DNA of 55,925 bases from Phoronis australis (GCA_002633005.1 NMRA01000048.1:1046483-1102407); one strand, 5' to 3'; positions 12,102 through 27,100 are shown, counted from the stretch's first letter. Numbers and translations are program-made. The notes: a model not told the origin generated them from the letters alone.

Positions 12102-15100
12102 CTGAAAATACAGCAAAGAAATATCGTAGAACAAACCATACAAAGTTGATAATCCAATCTATACCAAACATTGATTCAGAAAGTTCAAATAAGTGCTACA
12201 GTATCGTTTCAAGTTTGAATGCTGAATAAGGAAACGTGACAGAAACGAATGACTTTGATACAGACAGGTAGTTCTTCAGATGACGGTTGAGCACAGTTCC
12301 ATCAAGTAAGTTCTTCACAGGCTGTGCTCAGTATCTTCAAGCAAGGAATATTCCCTACACTCCATGACCACTCCTTCACGAAATGTAAGAGTTGAATGAC
12401 TACCAGGGATATTCTATCATTTCATTGATGCCAGAGTTACACCAGGAACAAAGTGAATACTCCTTTACCTCTATAACTTCAACACTCATTCCACTAAATA
12501 TGTCCAAAATGCATTTTTATTCTTAATTCCTCAACATCCTGGGAAACATTAAATCCCCATCAATGTGCCACATAATTGTTTCTAGAAAAGCATTTGTCTG
12601 TCCACCTGAAAATCGACCATTTGGTTTTAGCACCCTGCTAGAACAAAAGACCCACCGGAAAATGTCACAATTTGATTTTCACTTAATAACGCATCCTATT
12701 AGAAATGTGCCATGAGATTACCACACAAATCATCAAATGTAGCATACAATATATACCTGTTCACAGAACTATCCAATGAATCCTACTCCACTTACTTTGC
12801 TATAGTGTTGAGCAATGTCCTCCATAAATTCGTCCAATCGTTGCAGTCCTGGCCCCAGCACTTGGAAGAAGACGGTACCACGGGCCGACACATAACTGAC
12901 GTAACCTTCCACTGTACTGCCCACCTGGAGAGACAGTTATGAATTACTGAACTGGACAGCTGACGTCACTTGGGGGCACCGATTCAATAACTCGATTTGC
13001 TGTATATTAGTTCGAAAGACCTGATAGTTAGTTCATGCCTTCAACACTAGCTGGAGCTGTAGCCAGTTGACAATGGAAGGATCTACAGTTAGATGGCATG
13101 TCGACACACAAAGCAACAATAAACCTGCGTTCCACTGCAATAACAAAATTTTACATTATACCGTTTACCGCAGCAAAATTGGTCTCAATCTGCTCCTTAA
13201 TCAAATGCAAAATGATTTTTATTCTTGCAAAGAACTGACAGTTTATTATTCCTTGAGATTATGCTCAGCAAATAAAAGGACATGCTGTGACAAATCAACT
13301 CGCAGAGAATTAGTCTCCACCAATAACAAAGTGACAGCTCAGCAAATAAAAGGACATGCTGTGACAAATCAACTCGCAGAGAATTAGTCTCCACCAATAA
13401 CAAAGTGACAGCTCAGCAAATAAAAGGACATGCTGTGACAAATCAACTCGCAGAGAATTAGTCTCCACCAATAACAAAGTGACCAAGCCTAGGATTAGGT
13501 ACCTGGTAAGTGAAAAAATTGATTTTATAACAGTGTTCGCTTTAAGGTAAAATGTTCCTGTTTCAAAGCTTAAAGACCCTGCGGTTAAAAATTTAGTTAA
13601 CACCTAACCTTCAGACTACAGGTTGTACAGACAGTAGGACCTTCTGGCCACAGAATCTTTGATCTGAAGATCTAGATCAGTACCCATATTGTTACCTACA
13701 GGGGGTAGTGTCGGTGCCAGTTCCTCATCTGCAATCATAGTGCCCAGGGCTTCGTTGATGTTGACGTCAGTTTCTCCACAGGTGTCAAAGAAGTTGACAG
13801 TGCACTTTTCACCCCTGAAAAGACATCAAATGATGAAGTTAACCAATATCGATTTGTTCTGCAAATACACACAGATAGAATGATTTCTGAGCTTAACTAA
13901 AATCATTGCATGTTACCTTTTTCCTACCCTAGTATATAAAATGCATCGTTTGCACAAACTCCGTCTCCCCCGCTACACTACAGACCTTCGTTGTGCCCGT
14001 TTCGGCACCACCTTGGTCCCAGGTATTGCACGGCCCCCTATTTGGATTCGAGGTGTTCCTATTTTTTTCTCGCGGGCCGTTTTTTTGCAGACGCGGAGGG
14101 AGGATGGCCAGTTTCGTACTGGCCTTGGTAACGTCAGTCGGTTGGCTCAAAGGCCTGGGTGACGTCACTTCGTCGGCTTAATTTCATTCCCTCCGGCTTC
14201 TGTCGCGTATATAATTCATTGAGCCTGTCACCGGGCCACCAAAATTAATGATGCCTCATTAAAGAATTTTTACTCTTCCTTGAGTAAACTAAATTATTTA
14301 CCCGGGCGTTGGAAAATTGGCGTTCTTCAGTTATTCTGCTGCTAAAATTGCGATGCACTCTTTGGGTGCCATCGCGTCACCTATCGGGCCAATTTTCATG
14401 TTCTTCAATCAACTGTGTAGGTTGCGGACATGTCATAAGAATCGGAAGTGGTTTCAATTCGTTACAAGTTTTTACTATTTCAATACAATAAAAAAACAAT
14501 TTAAGAAAATACTCTCGCGAGATATCGCAAAGTTTTGGGAAATCGCGCGTACATGTGCATGTCACGAGATTGCACTGTTTTCAAAACGACGGCAGGATTT
14601 TCCTTTGTTACAGAAAGCGGAGAATTACGAAAAATAACGTTTACTAGATTTTGTTTACTTCTATGAACGGCTGTAACGGGCACTGTGAATGTCGATTCAT
14701 TCCCAGATTCTGCATGCACCTCTGCAGGTTGTTAGCTCTAAGTTTCACAACCAGGTGACAAGCTGAGCACCTGGGTTGTGTGAAATTTTGGTGTCTAACG
14801 GAGCTCTACACATGGCTACCTAGCTGTATGTTGTCGACAGTCTTCATACAGCTAGCCGACTTTCTATATCAGTAGGCTATGTACACTTATGATGCAACTT
14901 TTGTAAATACATTCAGGGGTGGATCTAGGATTTTGAGTTGGGGGGGCACGGCACTAATAGAGTATTAGCCAGAATTTTGCCCTTTAGACATTCGCACCCC
15001 CCGAACTGCCAAATGGAAGCTGGGCGGATTTTATTGGGGGGGGGGGGGGGGNCTTAGTTTTCACTTTAAACTGAAGAATATCTGATTACCGTACTTTGTG

Positions 15101-18100
15101 TTACGGCAGGGTCAAATGTACTGGAAAGAAAATTGTACTGCCTAGGGGAAGAATCCCACAGCCGCAAACCTTAATTGCCTACTAAAATTTGACGGGTGAC
15201 AGAAATTCTGCTTGAAGCTTTGAACACGGTCTCTTCAAGAAGTATTCCTGTCTCTCAGTGTGATGAACACTCGATCGGTTCACTCTTAGGTGTAGCTATT
15301 TCCCCTCGGCGTTTCTCACTAGCTGCTATCCGTGCGAAAGCACGGGTAACGACTAGTAAACATTTAAAAATAATAAGTAGCATATGAAGCCTACCAAAAC
15401 ATGACCTCATCAAGATGTCCTACCTTTCCAATAAGTAGCATATGAAGCCTACCAAAACATGACCTCATCAAGATGTCCTACCTTTCCAATAAGTAGCATA
15501 TGAAGCCTACCAAAGAATGACCTCATCAAGATATCCTACCTTTCCAATAAGTAGCATATGAAGCCTACCAAAACATGACCTCATCAAGATGTCCTACCTT
15601 TCCAATAAGTAGCATATGAAGCCTACCAAAGCATGATCTCATCAAGATGTCCTACCTTTCCAGCACTTCAGCTACATAAGTCTTGCCAAGAGCCATTTCA
15701 AACAGTTTCTCAGTCACCTGATCATTGTCTTCAAACTGCTCCAGCCCAGCTAGGCAGCACGAGATCGCCTGAGGGGAAGGTGGAAAATAAATAATGTAAA
15801 GTCGGCTATGTTGAGTACAGTGTCCTAACACATGCACCTTTGGTCACCAGTAAAGGGTAAAATCTCACCAATTTAGGACACAATGAGGATGACGAGTGAA
15901 ATCTTACTTCATCATTTATTCCGTGCAACATGTGCAGTACCAAATTAAATGTATTTTCAAGTTTTGTACAACAACTACTGCCAGGCAAAGTTGAAAAGGC
16001 AATATAGAGTCACAACAGAGTTAAAGAACAATTTTGGCAAATATTTCTGAGCGAAATTGGTGACATTTTACTGTTCTCCATTGTGTAATAATGTTAAGTA
16101 CAGCCAAACCTTTCCAGAAATTTCCTAAAACATTTATCAAAACCACTATGTTGCCAATCAACCTTTAAATAGAACTGCTGACTTAGAACTAGTAGAGTGA
16201 AATGTTATAAGTGAGTGATTGTTATATACCAGCCGTACGTTGTACCTTAGTTTACAAAATAGAGTAGATTGGTTTCTTTGGATTTTCATAGTGCTTTTGC
16301 TGTCAAGATTCCACACAATCATACATATCATATTGCCTTGAATACGGATTTGTTCAAGATGCTCATTGCAAACTCCACAGTTGCTAATGAACTTATGTGT
16401 CGCTCCACTCTAGTTATAAAAACCTCGATAGAGATTCAGTTATTAAGAAACATGACAATCTTAATTGCCTCTCTACTGCCAATATAAACTTTGATGGACT
16501 AACAGTGGTGATCACACAAAAGCTACAGTACAAGACAAAAGTACGCAGACAAAACACAGTTTTCCGGTCATGACAGCTTATTCTGCTAACAGCAAAAATT
16601 ACCAGTAGTAACTATTAGGGTGGCAAAAATTTAATTATAGAAAAGCTTAGACATCTGATTAACTCTGTTAATTCCCTTTCACTCTTGGTTATGAGGGGAG
16701 ACTATCATTGTTGGTTATGAGGGGAGACTATCATAGTTGGTTATGAGGGTAGACTATCATAGTTGGTTATGAGGGGAGACTATCATTGTTGGTTATGAGG
16801 GGAGACTATCATAGTTGGTTATGAGGGGAGACTATCATAGTTGGTTATGAGGGGAGACTATCATAGTTGGTTATGAGGGGAGACTATCACTGTTGGTTAC
16901 AAGGGTATACTATTCTGACAATGAACATCTTCCATCTCGCCGTCATGATGGGGGAAATCCAGGCAATTTTGTCTGAAAGCATTAGGCTTGTACGGTACTT
17001 GAGGGTCTACCCACCTGATAAGGCAATTGGTTAAACTGAGGCTCCAGCGCCCTCAATTGACTATCTGAAAGTACCTCACTATCACCGTGGTCTAGGAACA
17101 AGCAGTCAACCTGCAATTATAGATAATGCTTGTCATTTCATAGTGTCTATTTCTACACCATGTTGCTCAAAATACAACCCAAAAACATTGACCCTGGGCA
17201 ACAGTGCATTTTGACTTCAGCAACCTTCAAACGCAAACTAGTTACTTGGAATGCCATGCTAGAAAACCTTTGCAACATATTGTCAAAAAAGAAACCAAAG
17301 AATCATTCGATGTTTGACCTCAGGACACACCAGACTTTAAATTCAAAACTGGATCAGTTTCATTAGTCATGCATTACAGGGTAAAGTCATACATGTTCAA
17401 TTACTGTAGGAACTAATTTAAAATATAAAGTGCCCAGCAAATTAAAATCTTTGAAACACTAAGGAGTTAGCATTTTGTGTTATATAAGAGTGCGACAATT
17501 AATTAAATTGAGAAGCGGAAGTGACTGATTTTTGTATCAATACGTGAAGGCCCATGTCAATTAGATTCTTAGTTCCGATTTTCACCCTTAAATGTCGTAC
17601 ACAGTTACGGCTTCTTGGTATCTTTTAAGAGCATTACTCAGATATTGAACAAATGAACACCTCAGGGTCATTCATTAGTTGGAATTTTATATTAAACAAT
17701 GTTCCACAGCAGGGACATCTTGAGTGCTCAACGGGCAAAGTTGTCACAGCAAAATGTCGACATTCTCATTTTCCATTTGACAGTTTTGAAACTTTTTTGT
17801 GCTTAAGTTGCTAAAATTGGTACAATGTTAAGTTAACTACTTGATATGTTTTGAGAAAAAGTGAATTTCACAAACAAGAATCAAATAGAAAATGATCCCC
17901 TCTAAAGAAGATAAAATCAAATTCCTAATTATCTCACCTCTAGTGTTACAGATAAGATACATGTTAGTCTCCCTACCTACCTGCTCCCCCTCCACTGCTT
18001 GTACTTGCACCCTGAACCAGCTGTCCTCACTACAGGCAGCGTAGAGTCCATTTTCTTTCACAGACAGCTGTGGGGGGTTTGGCTTCTTGGAATAGTAGTT

Positions 18101-21100
18101 GGCCATAGCCTCCTCAAGAGCTTCTAACTTGTCCTGTAACACAGTCATGAACATGTGTCTTGCATGTCAATTTCAAAAAACATGACAAAGGACTCTCCTC
18201 TAATAACGAATTGGGTGACATTATGTTGAAGCGAAAGTTTTTGAGAACAGTCTCCTGAGTAGTAATAAATTGAATTCTGTTTTCATTTTCTAGACTGAAG
18301 GCGATATCTCCAATTTTGCCTATATTTGAGTAGCAAAATACTAATTTTAACACATTTTCATTGCTAGCTAGGCTTTCTTCAAGGTTTCAGCCACAACTAG
18401 AGACTAAATACTTTGATTAATAAACTGTTAAATTAAGAAAATTACTCTGTCTTGGGTCAACAGTAGTTGCTTGACAATACATAACATCTACATCGCAAAG
18501 CAATGACAGTGATGAACACTCTGGTACAAAGCAATGACAGTGATGAACACTCTGGTACAAAGCAATGACAGTGATGAACACTCTGGTACAAAGCAATGAC
18601 AGTGATGAACACTCTGGTACAAAGCAATGACAGTGATGAACACTCTGGTACAAAGCTCATTCTTGAATGAAATAGAACAATACACTGACACTCACCGAGT
18701 ATTCACTACCAACAAGTCTAAAGACTAGATAATTTGTATTTCGTATGTACGACACGTAAACGTCCCAGAAAACCTCTTGCGGAAAGGCGAGCGTTTCTGA
18801 AAGGGCGTGGTAGGCTTAAACATGGTTCAATGACTAGAACTAAATAAACAAACAACAACAACAAAACTAACAACTACAATACTAAATCTTTATCCAGCAT
18901 CAACTTTACAGAGTATTTTATGAGTGAACAATCTAGTAGGTTACAGAGGCAATAAACCCACGCCTTCTACAAAAACAATTTGATTTAGGCTACATATGAC
19001 TGGTTATGAAATCGAGCTTATCTTGCTCCTTAGTCACATTAGTTTTCTAGGTTTAAGAAGTGACACGTCTTTATTTCTTCAGGCTATGCACATTGCCATG
19101 GTGGGCTAGTTTCAGTCTCCAAGACAATATGATATTGTAACCAATTTCAATTCAAACAAAGGATAAGAACGTCACAATGTTGCTTTGGAAGAAAAATTAT
19201 TGCAGTGAAGAAAGTTACATATAACACAAAAAGTTGTAATACACCTTATTCATACAGTCATGAAATTACAAAGAGCCTCCTTTAAGGTTAAAAACAATGC
19301 ATTCTGCAGTTAATCACAGTGCAAAGTTGATTTTTTTTCACATGATCACAGTGCAAAGCGTGATTTTTTCGCAAACCTCATTATCTTAATATTCATGTCT
19401 CAAATGCATTTCTATTTTAAAACAGAACAGAGGCCCATTTTTAAAATGGCGACTTCGTGAATAAGGTCTGTTACATTTAGTATACAGTTTAAAATATTCA
19501 ACAAAAGTCTTGATAAAATTATTGTAACTTACACAGCGACGTCACATGTGTGTTCACATACCTGGGTAGCCCTGTGTAGGTGCTAAAGAGGTGACGCCAC
19601 CCCCCTCTGCATGTCTGGCTAGGCCGCGCTTCACCAAGTAATCGTTCAGTGACAGGGTGGGCTTCTTGGAGTCGAATACAGTACAAACTAATGTTTTGGC
19701 TGAGGAAAGAAAGGCACAGGACTGTTGCGTAATTTTTGTTACAAATTTAATATTTCAACCTCTCACAAAAATGTTGCATTTAAATTTTAAAGCCTAAATG
19801 CAAGCCAAACATTGTCCTACAATGAGAAATCTGCAGTATATTAAGTTCTGAATAAATTGAGTTTAAAAATGAACTGGCACAAATCACAGGCCCCCCCACC
19901 AAGAAAAGGAAAAGATAACTTATTCATAGTGCAAGAAAAGCAGTTTGTAATTGTAATAAGCTAAAACCACTTTGTATTAGACTTAAGTCTCCAGGAAGAG
20001 CAACCCATTAACACAGAACTTCAGTAAACAGAAAATGGAAAAAATTTGCCCCAATAATAAGACACTGTCACATGTATATTTAAAGTGCTTTGTAAAGAAG
20101 TTGTCCACTCTGATACAAAACAAGTCACTGCACTGTATTCTAAAATGATCATGCCATAAAAACAACATCTCACCCAAGACGTTCTCCACACTGATTGTCA
20201 GCTCTTTGTTATTGGTGCACTTTTTGAATTGGGAAATGGCTTCAGAGCTCCAATGAGCGCCATCTACAGGCCGTACATTATGTAACTGACAGCGGAAGGC
20301 CTGGTGAGGATGACGACTAATCCGAGATGAAATCTCACACACTTCCCCTGCCGACCGGACCTCTGAGTTGCCAAAATCTACATAGTAGATCTCGACCTCG
20401 GTCTGTTGAAACAGAAATTCAACACGCACGACTGAGTCAGCTACGAAGTTTCGAGTACAATTACTTTACCAGCACTGATTAAAAAGCCCGCGTTGATGTT
20501 TATAAATCACTAAATGTGCTTATCATACACTGTTTTTCACAAATTTCTATCTGATGAGTCTGAAACGACTTGGTGAGCAGTCATTGATCAATTGGAAAAA
20601 CAGCGAGCTGCTCTAATTTATTGCAGACCAGCAGCATGTCACACAACCGACTGCTCTAATTTATTGCAGACCAGCAGCAGGCCACACAACCGACTGCTCT
20701 AATTTATTGCAGACCAACAGCATGTCACACAACCGACTGCTCTAATTTATTGCAGACCAGCAGCAGGCCACACAACCGACTGCTCTAATTTATTGCAGAC
20801 CAGCAGCAGGCCACACAACCGACTCAAGCGCCGACTCAACTACAGGCTCTCTACAATACCCTTTAAAAGTTGCTGTTGTCATGACACATCCAATGTCTTT
20901 TTTCAATTTCATCAATGTCATAGTAACAATGAAGCGTTGCTTTATTGCAAGAGCAAGAATTTAAAATACGCCTCAGCACGTGGCAATAATTTGCTTCTTA
21001 TCCTGGATTTCTGACCCAAGAGACGACGACAGTGGGGAGCGACCTACTGATTTCTAGCAGACCGTTGCTTGTCTGGGCCAAGTCGACTAGACGACCAGTC

Positions 21101-24100
21101 CCAGACTCATACCCAACCAGTCAGACATAAATCTGTGACCGGTTTTGTACAAACTGACATTGACAGCATAACATAGGGTAAAATCTTACTAATTTTTGAC
21201 AAAAAATAACCAAATAATCATTTTTCATTTTTCAAAGGCTTCTAGCATTGTAATTTTTCAAAATATTGTCTGCAGTTTGCTATGGTGCAGAATTTGCCTC
21301 TGGAAAAGCATTTATTTGCTGCTATTTCTATTGTGGAAATAAATGAAAAATATTCTATTTCACTTGTCCGCCATATTGTGTCCTAAATTGGTGAGAACTT
21401 TATGAACAAAATAACTCTGTGAACAAATTAACTCTATGAACAAAATAACTCTATGAACAAAATAACTTTATGAACATCAAAACTGTAATTATTTCAACAA
21501 AGATTTGAAGACATTCTATATTAAGAACCAAATGTTATATTGGTCTCCTGGAAACAAAGTCACAATAATTTCAAGACTAAAGAGACTAATGATACTTGCC
21601 TCTTTGACGAAATAACTAAGAAATTACAACTTGTTAGTGCCATAATTCTATTTTTACTTAATTCTCTACTAACATCCATTGTAACGCCAAAGCAGACGAG
21701 CAGACAGTGTGACCTAGTGGGTAACTTTCCGCTTACTTTAGTCCCAACAGGGCAAACTGCTACCCTTCAGTTATGTCTCTAACTCCTCAGCTCCATTTTA
21801 TTTATATTCCAATCAGGCATAAAAACGGTTCCAGGTGATCAATGCAATGGCCCACCTGGGTGGCCTGCGCATGTCTGCTACAACGTGTACCAGATTGCCT
21901 GCAGTTATTTTTCTACAAGCAGAAGACCTACTTCATCTTACCTGGCCCTGAATATTCTTACGAACACTATGTATCTGTGCCCTGTACCAACCCTTGTCTT
22001 CACTGAACTGGGCCACACAGAACATCCCAGGAATGGGTTCCTTTACAATGGAAGGACGTGACCGACCCTGTCATGATACAAGAGCTGACGTTATCAACGC
22101 AACGATAAATATGACGCAAGCAAAGTATCTGTCATATCGTAAAACACACTTGGCATGCTAGGCAAAACATAAGAACTATTCACACAGCATTTTGACAAGG
22201 TGCAGTACACTAACTTAGACATCATGTCACCCATTACTAATGTATGGCAAATTGTGCCCAACCATGTTGTTTGCGTCTGAATGTCAAGTTGTATCAAAGA
22301 GAATTAGATATTTGAATGGACTTATCAGTCAATTCGATGACTAGCTGCATAACCAACAGACTTTAGCACAAACTGAAATTCCACGTCAAAACAAACCCGC
22401 AACATTCACACACAGGTGACTTAAATTACCAGACAAGTGTTATTTTTGACATTAACTTGCTATTTTAAGAGAAATCTGCACTTTATTACATACAGAGTCC
22501 ACACTATCTATTTGTAGCTCTGTAGACAGAGGTCTTGGGAGCCAAAAATGGCATCATATCCGAAATGCAAATTAATGGGGTTCTGTGATGTACAATCAGC
22601 TTCAAATTTTGGTAAAGATCTGTAACATATTTTTTCAGTCAATTTCAGAAAACCGTTAAAACAACAAAACACTCAAACAGTTGGAGAATTTAATAAAACT
22701 AAGTGTGACCACAACCTTCATCAGGCATTGCAGGCCAAATAATGCTTGTGTAATCACACATGCACTCTGTGCTGTTTACATTGTATATTGCATAGGATTC
22801 CATTTGCTGTTTTTGAAATGCTGTGAACACATGATACAATTAAACATTTAGTGATAACGGACATCACCACTGCATAATCTTAAAGTCCTCTAACATTTTG
22901 CTGGTGTTTGATTATATTATGGAGACTGCTTACCCCATAATCCTTTTCTACTTCCTGCATAATTTCATTGATGGAAGAGTCAGCCATTTGCACATAAAAG
23001 TGCAATGGATCTATGGGATGTGAGATGAACCCTGTCAGCTTGGTGCTGCAAACAGAAACAATGACTTTCAAAATAACATTATTATTCACAATCATCAGCA
23101 TGTTCACAAAAATACATTTAAGAGAAGAGGACAAGACTTGAAGAAGACATACTTTTGCGACCACTAAAAGTCGATGCTTAAAAATGAAAGGGAAAAGTTT
23201 GAATTCTTGCATCTTAAATCAATGAGAACCAATCAAATGTAAATGATGATTACTTCAGACATGATCACAACACCGCAAGATTGGCCAAGAAAATTTAAAT
23301 TATTTATCTGCGCTGAGAAGTGATCCCAAAGTTCGTTTACAGTAAAACAACAACTATCTAGTTGAGATATTAGGCTACATATAACGGCTTGTTTACTTCA
23401 CTTTCAAGAGAACTGGGGCTATGAAAGTTTGAACATTTTGAACGCAATTTAAAGTTCTTGTAACTTGCATTATGTCCCTCAAAATCGCTTGACTTACTGA
23501 ACCTCTATGCACTAGGAATCATGTGTCAGCAAAAATAAAAATTTCTGCTTAAGAGATATGAATTTTAAGAACCTTACTAGGAGGTGGACTCGAACTGAGA
23601 ACCACACTTCCAGTGCAGGGAATTTTACTGTCTGCTACTGGCCAGCAAGTTAAGTCGTTTTTATACAAGGAACAATCAACATGGCGCCAGTTGTCACGCC
23701 ATGACTTGTTCCACTTCAGTCGCATTTACACAACAGTAGATCACAAGGCAAACAAGCACGAATCATTTACACGAAGACTGTCTGAGCAAATAATAGCGAA
23801 TATCTAAACCATGTGGAGTGCCAGCAGATCACCCGTATGTACAGTATTGAGGAAGTGCAACAGAGATGATCGCTTCTACCTGCCCAATATGTAATTAAAC
23901 GTGTAGTTGACACTGGAGTAAATGATCGAGTGCAACTTGTTTTACCTCTCAAACCGGTCTCAAAAATGGCCGTCACAGTGTCAACTCCCTCCGTGCCAAG
24001 ACTCGCCATTTAAGACCTTTAGATTTTTATTTTTACCCGTTTTGTTGAACATAATTTTGCAACGAACCTTTGTAGAATAAAGATTTGAGCACTCAAATGT

Positions 24101-27100
24101 TCAGAATGGCTTATTAGGTTCAATATTATTGATTGTTAATGTTATATTAATTGTGAAATTACTGTTTACAGCCAACTGTTAAGTCATACATCCCATGAGC
24201 GGCGTTTCGCCTTTTTCACACGGGATTTGGACAATTATATATACAATCAGCAATTCACCAGTATGTGTTAACTAGATATAGTGCTGTGGTTTGATTCCCA
24301 TTTGGGGTTCCTGATTTTTCTGCGTTTATTTGATATATTTCATTACGGGCCAACCTCAGTGTCTATTTATATTAATTGCTACCAGCCGAACTCCTTCCAC
24401 AACCATAGTCACACTTTGTGTAATTTTGCTCCCACATTCAAGTAAAGTGTTTTCCATTTGTTATTCAACGCTAGCCTCACAACATTGTACACAATGTTCG
24501 TTAATAACATACCTATGTGTCTTTCATTTCTTAGTTCACACTTAAAATTGTATGCAATCAATCCTACATGAAAACACAACAATAAAAACGAGTTAAGCGC
24601 CACGCCATTTAATGCAAAAATATTGTCAAATACACAAAGACAACACATCCCTCAGCTAACTGAATTTTAAAAACACATTAATAAACCTGCTAAAACTTAT
24701 GGCATAACAATCTTAGACTTAGTAAATTAGCTAGTACTTGCTAACAACCTTAACCTGTTTACCAACATGTCACTTACAGAAAACCCTTCAAGATAACAAA
24801 ATGTAACTAACCCACTGGCATTGCAATAATGTTGAAGGGCATTTAATTACAATGATATGCAAACTGTGTCAGTAGATAAAATAATAGCATAGATAGAACA
24901 GAACAGAATGCCTCCCAAAAGGAAGACAGTACAGTCAGTTTTGAAAACAAACTAGACATTGAAATTCGATGAAGTTCTGATGCAAAAAACAGCGACTAAA
25001 TATACATTTACTTTTTGCTACAACCAATTCTGGCTAAATCTCCACAACTTGTTTTGTAAGTCCATCCACAGACAAGTAGCAGCAAAGCGTAGTAACGTCA
25101 CATCAAACCCTATTTCACTGCGACAAAAAGTTTGACTAAACTGCTAAATAATACAGGCAAGACGTTGTCCCAGTTTGGCAATGCCTCACAGAATTCTCGC
25201 TAATTCTGCTCAATTTATTCTGTACGGACAACACAATAACGGCAAAGTCTAAATAAAGAATGACCAAAATTTACTATGAAGGACTCAAGAAGGGCAACTT
25301 GTAATGAAAATCAGACGAGATACACAAAGAGATATCTCAAAACAGCAGGGCTGTAATTCTGCTAAACCAAACAAATAAAAATGGTTGCCGTTGAACCCGA
25401 GTCTGATATTACCAAAAACATTAGGCATTGAGGTATTGACAAGTCACATGCTGCGCAAAATTTTACCAAAATTGAACAAAAATATCCGTTGCATTTTATA
25501 AACAAACCAACAGGCAACAAAACCAGGTATTAGTCAGAGAGTAATGCTCCTGATGTCAAATAACAACCATGACGACAAGCACTGAGTAGATAGCATTCAA
25601 TAGGAAGAGGGGGGAGGGGCAACAGCACATTGTTTGAGGATTGGAGGAGGGGTTTGAAATGAGTGGCAACTGAGGAGAGGACTTGTTTTGCAAAAAACAG
25701 GGATACCATTATCTTGTGTTCCCTCGTGACTGCACCAGTGGCGGCAGAGCAGTTCAGCAATGAAACCATGACCAGTAATCGCAGTACAACAGACATATCC
25801 AGCTATGACGACCATCAGCAGAGCAAGCCCAGGTCACAGAAGCCGCATACTATCGACTTTCATGAACACTTTAATCCTTCAGGTTAAAACCAACCATATG
25901 ACTCAGTCATTGCCACATTGTTTGCTAAGTGGCGTCTGTACAACCATTAGACAACAAGCCCTCTCGAATGTTCTTGTACAGCTGTTGCACTCCTTGAGCA
26001 TTCAACCTCCTCGACCCCTTGCTCACGACACCATCTTCGAAGACTGACATCTTGCTCAGCTTTACCAGTACAACGTTATCCAGTTTCACTTTAGACATCA
26101 CTTTCTCCACTAACTTGTTGAACATATAAGTGACCTGATTAAAGTTCAATATCTGGGACACAATGATGCGGCAATTGGGGGCTAAGTTGCGGATATGATC
26201 AATCACGTCAAATGTGTCGTGCACAATGTCCTCGTGATGTGCGTTGTGACGCAACAAATCTACATGACCCAGATGTAGATACGCGATGTCCGGTTGACTT
26301 TTGACAAGGCGGTGAAGGTTCTTATGGAGGGAGGCCAAACGTTTGTTGCCCAAATCAATGATTTGCACGGAATCATCAAGTGAGAAGTGTTTCATCTTTA
26401 TGGTGTGTTCAGCTATCTGATAGAAATAACCTGCTTGTCCAATAAGTAGGACTTGTTTATGACTGAAAGATAGAAAGGTCCTGTGACCAGAATGCATTTA
26501 AAGAAGTAGCAAAGAAAGAAGGTAACTGGGAATAGATTTATGAAACAGTAATATGACAAATGTAAAATAAGTTATTGAGGAAACTAAGTCACCTAGTTTA
26601 TATGCTCAACTTCTAAAGTAACGCATGCTAATTCATAATTTATTTCAAGCAAAAATAATATTGCAAAAATTGTCATGTTCCATTTTTAAAGGCTGATTAT
26701 CTTGCTGCAAATATTGGAAGCATTACCAAGTGCTGTCACATGACATGTACATAATGCAAATATTGGAAGCATTACCAAGTGCTGTCACATGACATCTACA
26801 TAATGCAAAGTAAGCTGTGAATAGACTAACATTTTCTTAATCCACAATTTTGTGGAAAAACTTGACAAAATAAAGTTTAACCTGTCTTCCATATTGTGTG
26901 CTAATTACGTGAAGAATTATCACGTGTTAAATATTTCCAGACAACAATTGAAAAACAGATTCATGACATAGGTAAGAGATAATGGAAAAAACGATGGTCT
27001 AGCATTTCCAGCATACCTCATCGACGTTCCACTAACAATAATGTAATGTGAATGACACAGTTACTCTGTGTCCTGTCATAAGTTAGGTTGCTTTACAAGC

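Noticed and set aside
18417-18691. Three overlapping minus-strand frames with VHHCHC repeats
   Set aside because: A 31-bp unit that is not a multiple of three keeps all frames open. It is a minisatellite, not a protein.
25925-26462. SGNH exon as an internal exon followed by Tudor exons
   Set aside because: No plausible in-phase donor was seen near the end of the frame. The stop falls right after the last predicted helix, which fits a terminal exon better.
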